Notes: generated from the letters alone by a model not told the origin. A stretch of 40,231 nucleotides of DNA from Clostridia bacterium (GCA_017560765.1 JAFZEI010000025.1:1-40231), one strand, 5' to 3'. Counted from the first letter of the stretch, positions 24,287-32,995 are shown. A program made the numbers and translations.

Positions 24287-26104
24287 ATGAATTGTGTAGA
24301 AAAATCCTATAGCAAATTTGTCAGAATGTTCGTGCTCTTTGCGATGGTTTTTGTAGTGGTTACCGCAGGGTTATCCGTAGGATATGCTGCTGACATGAAC
24401 GATCCGTACGGAGTTATAGTGTCAGATTTAGAGCAACTTGACGGGGCAAAGCATGCAGAACTTTCAGACGGTGTTAAAAACATAATCAAAAGAGCAAGAC
24501 AGCTTTACGAAGTGAAATGGACAGCACTTTCCGAGATAGAAAGCTATCCGGGCAGCGGACAAAATTTATACTTCCGCGAAGGAGTAGAGTATCAAGGCAT
24601 TCCGTATGGTCAGCCTGTGCACAAGGGTTCTTACGTGGGCTTTGACAGTACAATAGAAGATTTTGTGGATGTGACTTCTGATGCGCAAAGCGATATGTAT
24701 ACTACATACGGAGAAAACACATGGTATTATGATGAGTATGGTGATCCCATAAAATACGGACCGTATTATGCAACTGACTGTAGTGGTTTTGTTTCGTATT
24801 CTTGGGGACTTTCGGGCAGAAATACAACGGGTATGATTGCTGAGGCTACTTATAAAAAGGGCGATAAAGAATATGATAAGGCGAGATTTCAGTATGTGGG
24901 CAGAAAGGTAGAAGATCTAAAGGTAGGATATGCTCTTAATAAAGCTTATTCTCACATTATACTTGTTTATGATATTGTTTATGACAAATCAGGCGACATA
25001 CTTCAAGTATCTACTTTAGAGCAAACACCGCCTTTTATGAGAATGCGAGTGTGGGGCGCAGGCGGTAATTCCGGTACGCTTCAGGATCTTCAAAATAAGA
25101 TTGACGGCAGCGGCTATGATATTATTCGTTATACAGGAATGGATAATGTTAAATTTGAGCCTTCTGATGCTATGCCTGTTAATAAAGAAAAAATGAAGAA
25201 TAATGTGAGCAACCCTATAAGCTCTACTGTTTCAAATGGTGTTGTTACAGGTGTGGCAACAGTAACAGAAGACACATACGTTCTTGAGGGTTGGGCGTAC
25301 AACGTCAAAGATATAAAGAAAATTGAGTATTCGGTAGACGGCGGAGAGTGGAAGGCTGCAGAAACAGAAAAATGCGGACAGATTTTAAAATACAAAGCCC
25401 CGTCAGAAATAAAAATTACGGGAGAACAGAGTGTAAAAGTAAGAGGCAATACTTCTGACGGTTATTACGATATTGCTGAATTTACAGTGAGAAAGTCCGG
25501 CGGTGATTACAGTTTTGTGGCTTGCTTCGACGAAATGTCAGGGCTTGTTTTAGGTTCTGCAAAAAATTCTGTAATAGAAGCGTCTATTGATTTAGATGAA
25601 CCTGACGAAAGTAAACTGACTATGAGAGGTTGGGGAGTATGTACAGAGTCCGTAAGGAGCTTTGAGTACAGGATTGACGATGGTTTGTGGACAACATTGG
25701 AAACAGATTTTAGGCTTGATGTGTATAAGAGTGTGAAGGCTTATAAGCAGTATTGCGATGCCTACAATTGTTTTGATGGCGGTATCGGATTTTCTCATCT
25801 TGAGGGCGGCAAATCTTATACGGTTTATGTACGAGGTGTGACTGCTTCAAATGATGTTTTTGAGTTTGCTGCAATCAAAGTTAATCTTAAAGAGGAAACG
25901 ATAACGATTTTCGGAATAGAAATGCTTAAGAGTGTATTCAGACTTATATTGTTGGGTGTGATTTTGCTTGTAGTTATAATTGCAGCGATAGTTATTTTCT
26001 TGGTTATCAAATCAAAGAAGAAAAAAGCTGCAGTTAGCGATACAGATGCAACAGAAGAAACAGTAGCAGAAGAGGCGCAAGAAGATGGCGGAAATAATGC
26101 TTGA
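24287..26104 (+). CDS. Exported NlpC/P60-like protein with C-terminal anchor
   Basis: A 605-residue cell-surface protein. Residues 11-35 form a signal peptide ending GYAAD. A papain-like domain follows, with C165 in YATDCSGFVSYSW and H223 in AYSHIILVYDI, the spacing of NlpC/P60 or amidase cysteine peptidases that cut peptidoglycan peptides. Two beta-rich repeats follow, each built around a YVLEGWA.../LTMRGWG... strand and an IEYSVDGG/FEYRIDDG turn. A membrane segment (about 551-574), a KSKKKK stop-transfer signal and an acidic cytoplasmic tail end the protein. The substrate is unproven. It has its own promoter and diverges from the carboxypeptidase gene. Confidence 0.72.
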   Translation: MNCVEKSYSKFVRMFVLFAMVFVVVTAGLSVGYAADMNDPYGVIVSDLEQLDGAKHAELSDGVKNIIKRARQLYEVKWTALSEIESYPGSGQNLYFREGVEYQGIPYGQPVHKGSYVGFDSTIEDFVDVTSDAQSDMYTTYGENTWYYDEYGDPIKYGPYYATDCSGFVSYSWGLSGRNTTGMIAEATYKKGDKEYDKARFQYVGRKVEDLKVGYALNKAYSHIILVYDIVYDKSGDILQVSTLEQTPPFMRMRVWGAGGNSGTLQDLQNKIDGSGYDIIRYTGMDNVKFEPSDAMPVNKEKMKNNVSNPISSTVSNGVVTGVATVTEDTYVLEGWAYNVKDIKKIEYSVDGGEWKAAETEKCGQILKYKAPSEIKITGEQSVKVRGNTSDGYYDIAEFTVRKSGGDYSFVACFDEMSGLVLGSAKNSVIEASIDLDEPDESKLTMRGWGVCTESVRSFEYRIDDGLWTTLETDFRLDVYKSVKAYKQYCDAYNCFDGGIGFSHLEGGKSYTVYVRGVTASNDVFEFAAIKVNLKEETITIFGIEMLKSVFRLILLGVILLVVIIAAIVIFLVIKSKKKKAAVSDTDATEETVAEEAQEDGGNNA

Positions 26105-26129
26105 CGCATACTTTTTGCGGTGATAGAAT
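26101..26129 (+). promoter_or_regulatory. Promoter of the TPP riboswitch-thiT unit
   Basis: TTGACG (26101-26106) and TAGAAT (26124-26129) are spaced by 17 bases. The -35 overlaps the stop codon of the preceding gene. Transcription would start near 26136, about 15 bases before the aptamer. Confidence 0.6.
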
Positions 26130-26151
26130 GATTCTTGTAGTTAAATAAAGT

Positions 26152-26236
26152 TCGGGGAGCTTGTAAGGCAGGCTGAGAGGAAGACATCGATCTTCGACCC
26201 TTTGAACCTGATTTAGGTAATTCTAACGCAGGGATG
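26152..26236 (+). ncRNA. TPP riboswitch (THI element)
   Basis: The conserved aptamer core is directly readable. GGGGAGC near 26154 is followed by GGCTGAGAGG, a variable P3 hairpin (GAAGACATCGATCTTC), then GACCCTTTGAACCTGAT, and finally the AACGCAGGGA end at 26225-26234. It senses thiamine pyrophosphate. The terminator downstream and the thiamine transporter gene after it indicate an OFF switch acting on transcription. Confidence 0.96.
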
Positions 26237-26264
26237 GGACTTAAGCAATTAAGACGTATTCTTA

Positions 26265-26301
26265 CGGGAGATATCTTCACAGGTATCTCCCGATTTTTTT
26301 T
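26265..26301 (+). terminator. Riboswitch-controlled terminator
   Basis: CGGGAGATA (26265-26273) and TATCTCCCG (26284-26292) form a 9-bp stem with a 10-base loop, followed by eight T residues at 26294-26301. It is the expression platform of the TPP riboswitch and would stop transcription before thiT when TPP is bound. Confidence 0.9.
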
Positions 26302-26355
26302 ATTTTGCATTGTTACACAGCAAATAATTTGTTTGAAAGGTTAGTGATAAGTGAC

Positions 26356-27075
26356 ATGAAATTATTTATGGGAAAAATATTTGACATCTTTTTTAAAGGC
26401 AGTAAGCCTGCTCTATGGGATGACATTGCAGAAAATTGGTTGTTAATTTTATGCGTTGTAGTTGCTTTTGCAGCCATTATTACTGTTTGTGTAGTATTAA
26501 TCAAAAAGAAGAGGGGAGAGCCACATGTTTCCGAAAAGGCAAAACCTCTTTTTGATGTGCGCTCACTGTCGTTCGCGGCGATGTGTCTGGCTGTCGCTTT
26601 TGTTTTGTCTTTTATAAAAGTAGTTGATTTGCCGCAAGGTGGGGGAATTACTCCCGTAAGTATGCTTCCTGTCATACTGTTTGCGTACATATATGGGCCA
26701 AAACGCGGCTTTATCGTTTCTTTTGCTTACTTTTTGTTGCAATTGTTGCAAGGCGTATATTTCCTGAATGTGGTGCAATTTTTCTTTGATTATATCTTTG
26801 CCTTTACAATTATCGGCATTGCAGGATTCTTTAAGAAAAATTTACTTTTGGGAACGATTTCGGCGCACTTGCTTCGTTATTTATCTCATGTTATTGCGGC
26901 ATACGCATTCTTTCGCGAATTTAACCAAACAGGTATCAATGATACGGCATACTGCTTAATTTACAACAGCTTTGTACTGATTGAAATGGTAGCCTGCATC
27001 ATAATAATTTTGATACCGCCCGTTAAAAACAGCATTGAAAAAATGAAACGCAATTTACGCAAATCTGTCCGCTAA
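26356..27075 (+). CDS. thiT: Thiamine ECF transporter S component
   Basis: The membrane substrate-binding subunit of an energy-coupling-factor thiamine importer; the shared EcfA/EcfT module would be encoded elsewhere. The family signature LPQGGGITPVSMLPVILFAY lies near residue 97, followed by GPKRG and further membrane segments. The 239-residue protein is longer than usual ThiT (about 180-200) because of an N-terminal part of about 65 residues with an extra membrane segment. ATG 26356 is the best start, with GAAAGG 15 bases upstream; GTG 26344 is possible. The TPP riboswitch supports the function. The stop codon abuts that of the convergent luxS. Confidence 0.93.
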   Translation: MKLFMGKIFDIFFKGSKPALWDDIAENWLLILCVVVAFAAIITVCVVLIKKKRGEPHVSEKAKPLFDVRSLSFAAMCLAVAFVLSFIKVVDLPQGGGITPVSMLPVILFAYIYGPKRGFIVSFAYFLLQLLQGVYFLNVVQFFFDYIFAFTIIGIAGFFKKNLLLGTISAHLLRYLSHVIAAYAFFREFNQTGINDTAYCLIYNSFVLIEMVACIIIILIPPVKNSIEKMKRNLRKSVR

Positions 27076-27540
27076 TCATTGCGGATATTCAAAATCAGCG
27101 TCTGTACCTGAATAATTTTCTAAGATATGCAGATATTCTCTGCATATTTTTTTTGCGCTTTCTAAATCGAGCTCTCTGTAGTTGCCGCATTCTTCTTCGG
27201 AAGCTCCGAACACTTCTCCGCTGTAATTTATTATATCTTTAAGGATTTGCTTTAATATTTTGTAAACAGTTGCCTTTGGCAAGTCTCTTGTGAGTAGGTA
27301 AAAACCTGTTCTGCAGCCCATAGGGCCAAAGTAGATTATATTTTGTCCGATTTCACTGTTTCTGATAAAAGTGGCAACCATGTGCTCGGTGGTGTGCATT
27401 TCCAAATGGCTCATATAATCACCGGCATTAGGTTTTTTTACTCTCAAATCAAAAGTCGTAATATCTCCGTCGATTCTTGAAACATACATACCCGGTACTA
27501 TTTTATTGTGATCTACTTGAAAACTTGTTATTCTTTCCAT
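27076..27540 (-). CDS. luxS: S-ribosylhomocysteine lyase
   Basis: LuxS cleaves S-ribosylhomocysteine to homocysteine and the autoinducer-2 precursor, as part of S-adenosylmethionine recycling. The 154 residues match the family. The metal motif HTTEH (H-x-x-E-H) lies at about residues 50-54, and GPMGCRTGFYLL, with the catalytic cysteine, near 78. The third metal ligand is C121 or thereabouts in SEEECGNYR. AAAGGAG precedes ATG 27540, and a TTGCTT-N17-TATAAT promoter lies upstream. It converges on thiT with no bases between the two stop codons. Confidence 0.97.
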   Translation of the reverse strand: MERITSFQVDHNKIVPGMYVSRIDGDITTFDLRVKKPNAGDYMSHLEMHTTEHMVATFIRNSEIGQNIIYFGPMGCRTGFYLLTRDLPKATVYKILKQILKDIINYSGEVFGASEEECGNYRELDLESAKKICREYLHILENYSGTDADFEYPQ

Positions 27541-27570
27541 GACTTTAGTAACTCCTTTAGAAATATGGAA

Positions 27571-27599
27571 ATTATAGCAGACCGGAAAAGGAAAAGCAA
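27571..27599 (-). promoter_or_regulatory. Promoter of luxS
   Basis: On the minus strand, TTGCTT (27594-27599) and TATAAT (27571-27576) are separated by 17 bases, 31 bases before the luxS start. Confidence 0.6.
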
Positions 27600-27632
27600 A
27601 AATAAATATTGATACCCATATCCCTTAAAAAT

Positions 27633-27719
27633 ATTCTGCCGTAATTTGAAAAAACGGCCGAAAATTTATCTCATATAAGAAAAAATTCTGCCGAAATCTA
27701 AAAAAACGGCAGAAAATTT
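27633..27719. repeat. Tandem 35-bp repeat with palindromic core
   Basis: Two copies, 27633-27667 and 27685-27719, match at 31 of 35 positions, start to start 52 bases. Each begins ATTCTGCCG and ends GAAAATTT. In the second copy CTGCCG and CGGCAG can form a perfect 6-bp stem; in the first the outer pairs are broken. Both lie between the luxS and perR promoters, so they are probably outside both transcripts. Confidence 0.7.
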
Positions 27720-27733
27720 CCGTGGGGAAGATA

Positions 27734-27761
27734 TTGACAGAGATAAAATATTAAGTATAAT
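27734..27761 (+). promoter_or_regulatory. Promoter of perR
   Basis: TTGACA (27734-27739) and TATAAT (27756-27761) are perfect hexamers with a 16-base spacer. A PerR/Fur box follows immediately. Confidence 0.75.
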
Positions 27762-27766
27762 AATAT

Positions 27767-27781
27767 TAATAATGATTATTG
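27767..27781 (+). promoter_or_regulatory. PerR/Fur box
   Basis: TAATAAT-G-ATTATTG, centred on 27774, matches the B. subtilis PerR box TTATAATNATTATAA at 11 of 14 informative positions. It covers the predicted transcription start of perR, so PerR should repress its own gene. Confidence 0.6.
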
Positions 27782-27809
27782 TTATTGTTTGATGTTTAGG
27801 AGGGTGAAT

Positions 27810-28208
27810 ATGAAAAAATACAGCAGACAAAGAGAAGCTCTTTTGACAGAACTTCGCGGCAGATATGATCATCCCACGGCAGAGGATTTGTATTTTAGTT
27901 TAAGAGCAATTATGCCAAACTATAGTCTTGGTACAGTTTACAGGAATCTGGCAGATTTAAGCGCAGAGGGAATAATTTTAAAAATAACTTCAGGTTACGG
28001 ACCTGAGCGTTATGACGGAAATATTAAACCACATGGACATTTCACGTGTAAAAAGTGCGGAAAGGTATACGACCTTGCAGGCTTTTACGAAAAACACATC
28101 GACGGACAAAAAATGGTAGAAGAGCTGCAAAAAAGCGAAGCAGCCAAAGATATTTCAACTATTAACGAAATACGAATAATGCTTTACGGTACTTGCAAAA
28201 ACTGTTAA
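27810..28208 (+). CDS. perR: Peroxide-responsive repressor
   Basis: A 132-residue Fur-family metalloregulator. All five regulatory metal ligands of B. subtilis PerR have counterparts at the right spacing: H21, D69, H75, H77 and D88. The aspartate at the last position is typical of PerR, where Fur has glutamate. Structural zinc cysteines C80, C83, C129 and C132 are present. Peroxide would oxidise the histidines and release the repressor. ATG 27810 follows AGGAGGGTGA; the TTG and ATG upstream lie before this site. A PerR box overlaps its promoter. Confidence 0.92.
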   Translation: MKKYSRQREALLTELRGRYDHPTAEDLYFSLRAIMPNYSLGTVYRNLADLSAEGIILKITSGYGPERYDGNIKPHGHFTCKKCGKVYDLAGFYEKHIDGQKMVEELQKSEAAKDISTINEIRIMLYGTCKNC

Positions 28209-28240
28209 ATATAAAATAAAGCAATCAATTGAGCATTTGG

Positions 28241-28295
28241 ACCCTTCAAATCATATATTAAAAATGAGATGATATATGATATTGAAGGGTTTTTT
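28241..28295 (+). terminator. Terminator-like hairpin enclosing a ribosome binding site
   Basis: ACCCTTCAAATCATATAT (28241-28258) pairs with 28272-28290 over 18 base pairs with one bulged A. The loop is 13 bases, and six T residues (28290-28295) follow. The GAAGGG ribosome binding site of the next gene lies in the 3' arm, and its ATG (28296) comes directly after the U-tract. It can end the perR transcript and also control the aminotransferase gene. Confidence 0.8.
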
Positions 28296-29420
28296 ATGAT
28301 ATATATGGATAACGCGGCAACTACATGGCCAAAGCCGCAAAAAGTAAAAGAAGCAGTAGCAGAAGCATTGGAAAACGCAGGCAATCCGGGACGCGGCACG
28401 CACCAATATGCCGTATGGTCCTCGACGAAATTAGACGAGGTAAGACGCCAGACAGCAATGTTCTTCGGAATACAAGACCCATTGCAAATTTCATTTACAC
28501 TAAATGCTACACACGCACTGAATATCGCAGTTAATTTGTGTTATGGCAAGATATTAACCACATCGATGGAGCATAATTCTGTTTTAAGACCAACGGTAAC
28601 GCGAGGATATTACAGTATAGTAGATGCAAATACAGAAGGCAGTATTGATTTAGAAAAATTTAAAAATAACATAACTGCGTTGACAGGTGCCGTAATAATG
28701 ACACATGCCTCAAATGTAACAGGTGAGGTTTACGACATCGCACGAATAGGCGAATTTTGCCGAAAAAAGGGAATATTGTTTATTGTGGATTGTGCTCAAA
28801 GTGCAGGAATAGTCCCGATAGATGTTCAGGAGATGAATATTGATGTTTTATGTTTCACAGGCCACAAGGGACTTTTCGGCACTCAAGGCATCGGCGGAAT
28901 TTTTGTATCTCCCCACATAAAAGTGAGACCGTATATGTCAGGCGGTACAGGTAGCCACAGCTTTTTGCTTAAACAGCCTACTGAAATGCCGGATTGTTTT
29001 GAAACAGGTACGGTCAATACCCATGGAGCAGCAGCTTTAGGGGCAGGGTTGGATTATGTAACAAAAATAGGCATAAATAAAATGCAAGAAATTCATACGG
29101 CACTATGGAAATATTTTTCAAGTGAGGCGCGGAAAATAAAGGGTATAAAAGTATATGGCCCCGACGCAGAAAACGACGGAAGTTTAAAGTTAAACACAGG
29201 CATACTTTCTTTAAACATAGACGGAATGGATTCTGCCGAAGTGAGTGCCGAACTGGCAGAAAACGGTATATGCACAAGGGCAGGCTTTCATTGTGCACCG
29301 CTCGCACATAAAACATTGGGAACAGACATGTGCGGAGGAACGGTGAGATTCAGTATGAATCATTTAAACACAAAAAAAGAAATAGATACTATACTCAATG
29401 TGTTGCGGGAAATGAATTAA
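28296..29420 (+). CDS. Cysteine desulfurase-family aminotransferase
   Basis: A 374-residue PLP-dependent class V aminotransferase of the NifS/CsdA-like group (TIGR01977 type, as judged by MIYMDNAATTWPKPQKV). The PLP lysine lies in CFTGHKGLFGTQGIGGI near residue 196. The cysteine that would carry the persulfide lies in CTRAGFHCAPLAHKTLG near 336-352. It probably takes sulfur from cysteine for a cluster or thiolation pathway, but no partner such as IscU or a tRNA thiolase is adjacent. ATG 28296 is preceded by GAAGGG, located inside a hairpin that may regulate it. The sugar isomerase-like gene follows after 35 bases. Confidence 0.88.
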   Translation: MIYMDNAATTWPKPQKVKEAVAEALENAGNPGRGTHQYAVWSSTKLDEVRRQTAMFFGIQDPLQISFTLNATHALNIAVNLCYGKILTTSMEHNSVLRPTVTRGYYSIVDANTEGSIDLEKFKNNITALTGAVIMTHASNVTGEVYDIARIGEFCRKKGILFIVDCAQSAGIVPIDVQEMNIDVLCFTGHKGLFGTQGIGGIFVSPHIKVRPYMSGGTGSHSFLLKQPTEMPDCFETGTVNTHGAAALGAGLDYVTKIGINKMQEIHTALWKYFSSEARKIKGIKVYGPDAENDGSLKLNTGILSLNIDGMDSAEVSAELAENGICTRAGFHCAPLAHKTLGTDMCGGTVRFSMNHLNTKKEIDTILNVLREMN

Positions 29421-29455
29421 AGAGATATAATTCAAAAAAACGGGAAGGTGAAAAG

Positions 29456-30310
29456 ATGAAATTTGCAGTAAACACATATAGCTTTTCAAAAGCAAAAAAA
29501 GAAGACGGCAGCCCGCTTTCGCAATTTGAGATGATAGACGCAGCAAAAGCAATGGGCTTTGATGCGGTAGAAATAGTTGGACTTATGAATGGTGAGGAAG
29601 ATCCTATAAAATATGCAAAAAAATTAAAAGAAGCGGCCAAATCAGCCGAAATTGAAATATCTTGCTATACTATCGGAGCGGACATGCTTTTAGACGGAGA
29701 AGTAGAAAGAGTAAAAAAAGAAGTAGATATAGCAGAAGTTTTAGGTGTACATTTTATGAGACACGATGCGTCTTGGGCTTGTCCTGAGGGCAAAACACTT
29801 GAAGACGTGCTACCGACCATTGCTGATGGCTGCAGAGAAATTACGGAATATGCGGAGAAGAAAAATATACGCACCATGTCGGAAAATCACGGACACTTTA
29901 TGCAAGACAGTGACAGAATGGTGGCGCTGTATAAGGAAATAAATCATCCTAATTACGGATTGCTTTGTGACATAGGTAATTTTATTTGTGTGGACGAAGA
30001 AAATACAGCGGCAGTAAAAAATGTTGCACCTTATGTAATTTATGTGCATGCTAAAGATTTTTTGAGAAAAACAGCAGAAGAATGTGCGGACGGCGTTCCG
30101 GAGGGTTATTATCCTACGAGAAGCGGTAAGAATTACAGGTGCGGCACGATAGTAGGAGAGGGAGTTATAAATGCAAAGGAATGTATAAAAATACTTACAG
30201 AGCAAGGTTATGACGGATATATTTCCGTAGAATTCGAAGGACTGCAAGAACCGATGTATGCAATCAAAAAGGGACTTGAAAATGTAAAAAGTTACATAAT
30301 TCGTACTTGA
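29456..30310 (+). CDS. Sugar phosphate isomerase/epimerase-like protein
   Basis: A 284-residue TIM-barrel protein of the xylose isomerase-like/AP endonuclease-2 group. MKFAVNTYSF opens the first strand. Later strands carry SENHGHFMQD near 143, LLCDIGNF near 167 and YVHAKDF near 191, and SVEFEGLQEP ends the barrel near 262. These supply the Glu, His and Asp residues that bind metal in this superfamily. The sugar or inositol substrate is not evident. GGAAGGTGA precedes ATG 29456. It is likely co-transcribed with the aminotransferase gene and ends at a strong terminator. Confidence 0.85.
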   Translation: MKFAVNTYSFSKAKKEDGSPLSQFEMIDAAKAMGFDAVEIVGLMNGEEDPIKYAKKLKEAAKSAEIEISCYTIGADMLLDGEVERVKKEVDIAEVLGVHFMRHDASWACPEGKTLEDVLPTIADGCREITEYAEKKNIRTMSENHGHFMQDSDRMVALYKEINHPNYGLLCDIGNFICVDEENTAAVKNVAPYVIYVHAKDFLRKTAEECADGVPEGYYPTRSGKNYRCGTIVGEGVINAKECIKILTEQGYDGYISVEFEGLQEPMYAIKKGLENVKSYIIRT

Positions 30311-30335
30311 TTTAAAAGAATGAAAGATGTACAAT
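30307..30335 (+). promoter_or_regulatory. Candidate promoter of pta-ackA
   Basis: TTGATT (30307-30312) and TACAAT (30330-30335) are separated by 17 bases. The predicted start near 30342 falls inside the 5' arm of the terminator of the previous operon, an odd arrangement that lowers confidence. Confidence 0.4.
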
Positions 30336-30337
30336 GA

Positions 30338-30370
30338 GCTGTGGGCGTTTTGCCCACAGCATTTTTGTTT
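30338..30370 (+). terminator. Intrinsic terminator
   Basis: GCTGTGGGC (30338-30346) and GCCCACAGC (30352-30360) form a perfect 9-bp stem with a 5-base loop, followed by ATTTTTGTTT. It ends the aminotransferase/isomerase transcript. Confidence 0.92.
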
Positions 30371-30382
30371 AAATATTACTAA

Positions 30383-31393
<1,011 letters not shown>

Positions 31394-31430
31394 TTTTTAG
31401 AGTTAACAAAATTCAGAAAGGCGGAGAGTT

Positions 31431-32624
31431 ATGAATATTTTAGTTATTAACTGCGGTAGTTCATCACTTAAATATCAGCTTATCGATTCATCAAATGAAA
31501 ATGTTCTTGCAAAAGGACTTTGCGACAGAATAGGTATTGCAGATTCATTTATTAAACAAACAGTAACAGGTAAGGATGCAACAGTTATTAATGTTGACCT
31601 TAAAGACCACAATATTGCTATTGCAGAGGTTGTTAAAGCTTTAACAAGCAAAGAACACGGAGTAATTGAGAGTTTGGCAGATATTTCAGCAGTAGGACAC
31701 AGAATAGTTCACGGCGGAGAAAAGTTCTGCGAGTCAGTTATTATTAATGATGAGGCAATGAAAGCAATTGAAGATTGCGTACCTTTGGCTCCTCTTCATA
31801 ATCCTGCAAACATAATAGGAATTAAGGCTTGCCAGGCAGCTATGCCCGGTGTTCCTCAAGTAGCAGTATTTGATACAGCTTTCCATCAGACAATGCCAAG
31901 CGAAGCATATATGTATGCGCTTCCTTATGAATATTACACAAAGCATGGCATTCGTAAATACGGTTTCCACGGCACATCACATAAGTATGTTGCAGAGCGT
32001 TGTGCAGCTCTTATGGAGAAACCTATTGAGGATCTTAAGATTATTACATGCCACATAGGAAACGGCGGCAGCATTGCAGCAGTTAAGGGTGGTAAATGTA
32101 TGGATACATCTATGGGATTCACTCCTCTTGATGGTCTTGAGATGGGAACAAGAAGCGGCATTCTTGATCCTGCAGTTGTTCTTTTCCTTATGGAAAATGA
32201 GAATCTTTCTTCAAAAGAAATGAATACTGTTCTTAATAAGAAATCAGGTCTTGCAGGTGTTTCCGGCGTAAGCAGTGATATGAGAGATGTAACAGCTGCT
32301 GCAAAAGAAGGCAATGAGAGAGCTAAATTGGCACTTGATATTTTTGCATACAGAGTTAAGTCATATATCGGTCAGTATGCAGCAGTTATGAATGGCGTTG
32401 ATGCTATAGTATTTACTGCAGGTATCGGTGAAAATGATATTGCAACTCGTTTTGCATGTGCAAGCGGACTTGAGTATTTGGGAGTTTCAATTGACGCTGA
32501 TAAGAATAACGTAAGAGGCGGCGAAGTAGAGATTTCCGCAGATGGTTCAAAGGTAAAAGTTTTTGTAATTTCTACAAACGAAGAACTTGCAATAGCAAGA
32601 GAAACTGCCAGATTAACAAAATAA
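31431..32624 (+). CDS. ackA: Acetate kinase
   Basis: AckA transfers the phosphoryl group of acetyl phosphate to ADP, giving acetate and ATP. The 397 residues match the family length. Signature stretches are [19 protein letters not shown] at the N-terminus, [12 protein letters not shown] near 85, [13 protein letters not shown] near 175, ICHIGNGGS-like [13 protein letters not shown] near 205 and [10 protein letters not shown] near 325. AAAGGCGGAG precedes ATG 31431. The codon use and strong ribosome binding site fit a highly expressed gene. A new promoter for rpmF starts 10 bases after its stop. Confidence 0.98.
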   Translation: MNILVINCGSSSLKYQLIDSSNENVLAKGLCDRIGIADSFIKQTVTGKDATVINVDLKDHNIAIAEVVKALTSKEHGVIESLADISAVGHRIVHGGEKFCESVIINDEAMKAIEDCVPLAPLHNPANIIGIKACQAAMPGVPQVAVFDTAFHQTMPSEAYMYALPYEYYTKHGIRKYGFHGTSHKYVAERCAALMEKPIEDLKIITCHIGNGGSIAAVKGGKCMDTSMGFTPLDGLEMGTRSGILDPAVVLFLMENENLSSKEMNTVLNKKSGLAGVSGVSSDMRDVTAAAKEGNERAKLALDIFAYRVKSYIGQYAAVMNGVDAIVFTAGIGENDIATRFACASGLEYLGVSIDADKNNVRGGEVEISADGSKVKVFVISTNEELAIARETARLTK

Positions 32625-32634
32625 AATTTATGCT

Positions 32635-32671
32635 TGACATTAAGTGCAGAGGTGTTTATAATACCCTCTGT
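32635..32671 (+). promoter_or_regulatory. Consensus promoter of rpmF with flanking inverted repeat
   Basis: TTGACA (32635-32640) and TATAAT (32658-32663) are perfect hexamers with a 17-base spacer. CAGAGG (32648-32653) and CCTCTG (32666-32671) form an inverted repeat around the -10. The strength fits a ribosomal protein gene; the repeat may be an operator or chance. Confidence 0.8.
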
Positions 32672-32727
32672 TGCTTTATGAGCATAAGACTGTTTCGGCA
32701 GTGTAATACACGGGAGGTGTAAATAAG

Positions 32728-32916
32728 ATGATTTGTCCTAAGAGAAGATGGTCCAAGGCGAGAACTCGCACAAGAAGAGCAAACTGGAAATTGGAGGCTC
32801 CCAATCTTGTAAAGTGTCCTCATTGCCACGAATTCAAATTATCACATACGGTTTGCGGCAACTGCGGTTATTACAAAGGCCGTGAAGTCGTTGCAATGGC
32901 TGAAGATGAGAAATAA
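32728..32916 (+). CDS. rpmF: Ribosomal protein L32
   Basis: A 62-residue basic protein of the large ribosomal subunit. The N-terminal PKRRWSKARTRTRRANWKLE is the usual L32 start, although the common MAVPKRR is replaced by MICPKRR. A zinc ribbon follows with CPHC and CGNC, so this is the zinc-containing form. GGGAGGTG precedes ATG 32728. The yceD (DUF177) gene that usually precedes rpmF is absent; ackA lies there instead. Confidence 0.96.
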   Translation: MICPKRRWSKARTRTRRANWKLEAPNLVKCPHCHEFKLSHTVCGNCGYYKGREVVAMAEDEK

Positions 32917-32948
32917 TATCATTCAGTTTGTGAATTGAGACATGACAA

Positions 32949-32995
32949 ACCCGGCTGATGTCCTTATAAGACATTATGCCGGGTATATGTTTTTA
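32949..32995 (+). terminator. Probable terminator after rpmF
   Basis: ACCCGGC (32949-32955) pairs with GCCGGGT (32978-32984), with an inner ATGTC/GACAT stem. The following ATATGTTTTT is a moderate U-tract. Confidence 0.55.

Noticed and set aside
22822-26104. Antiphage or toxin-antitoxin system in the surface-gene region
   Set aside because: All genes here have clear wall or membrane motifs, and none shows nuclease, toxin or defence-type domains.
27633-27719. CRISPR-like repeat
   Set aside because: Only two imperfect copies, a 17-base gap that is too short for a spacer, and no cas gene nearby.
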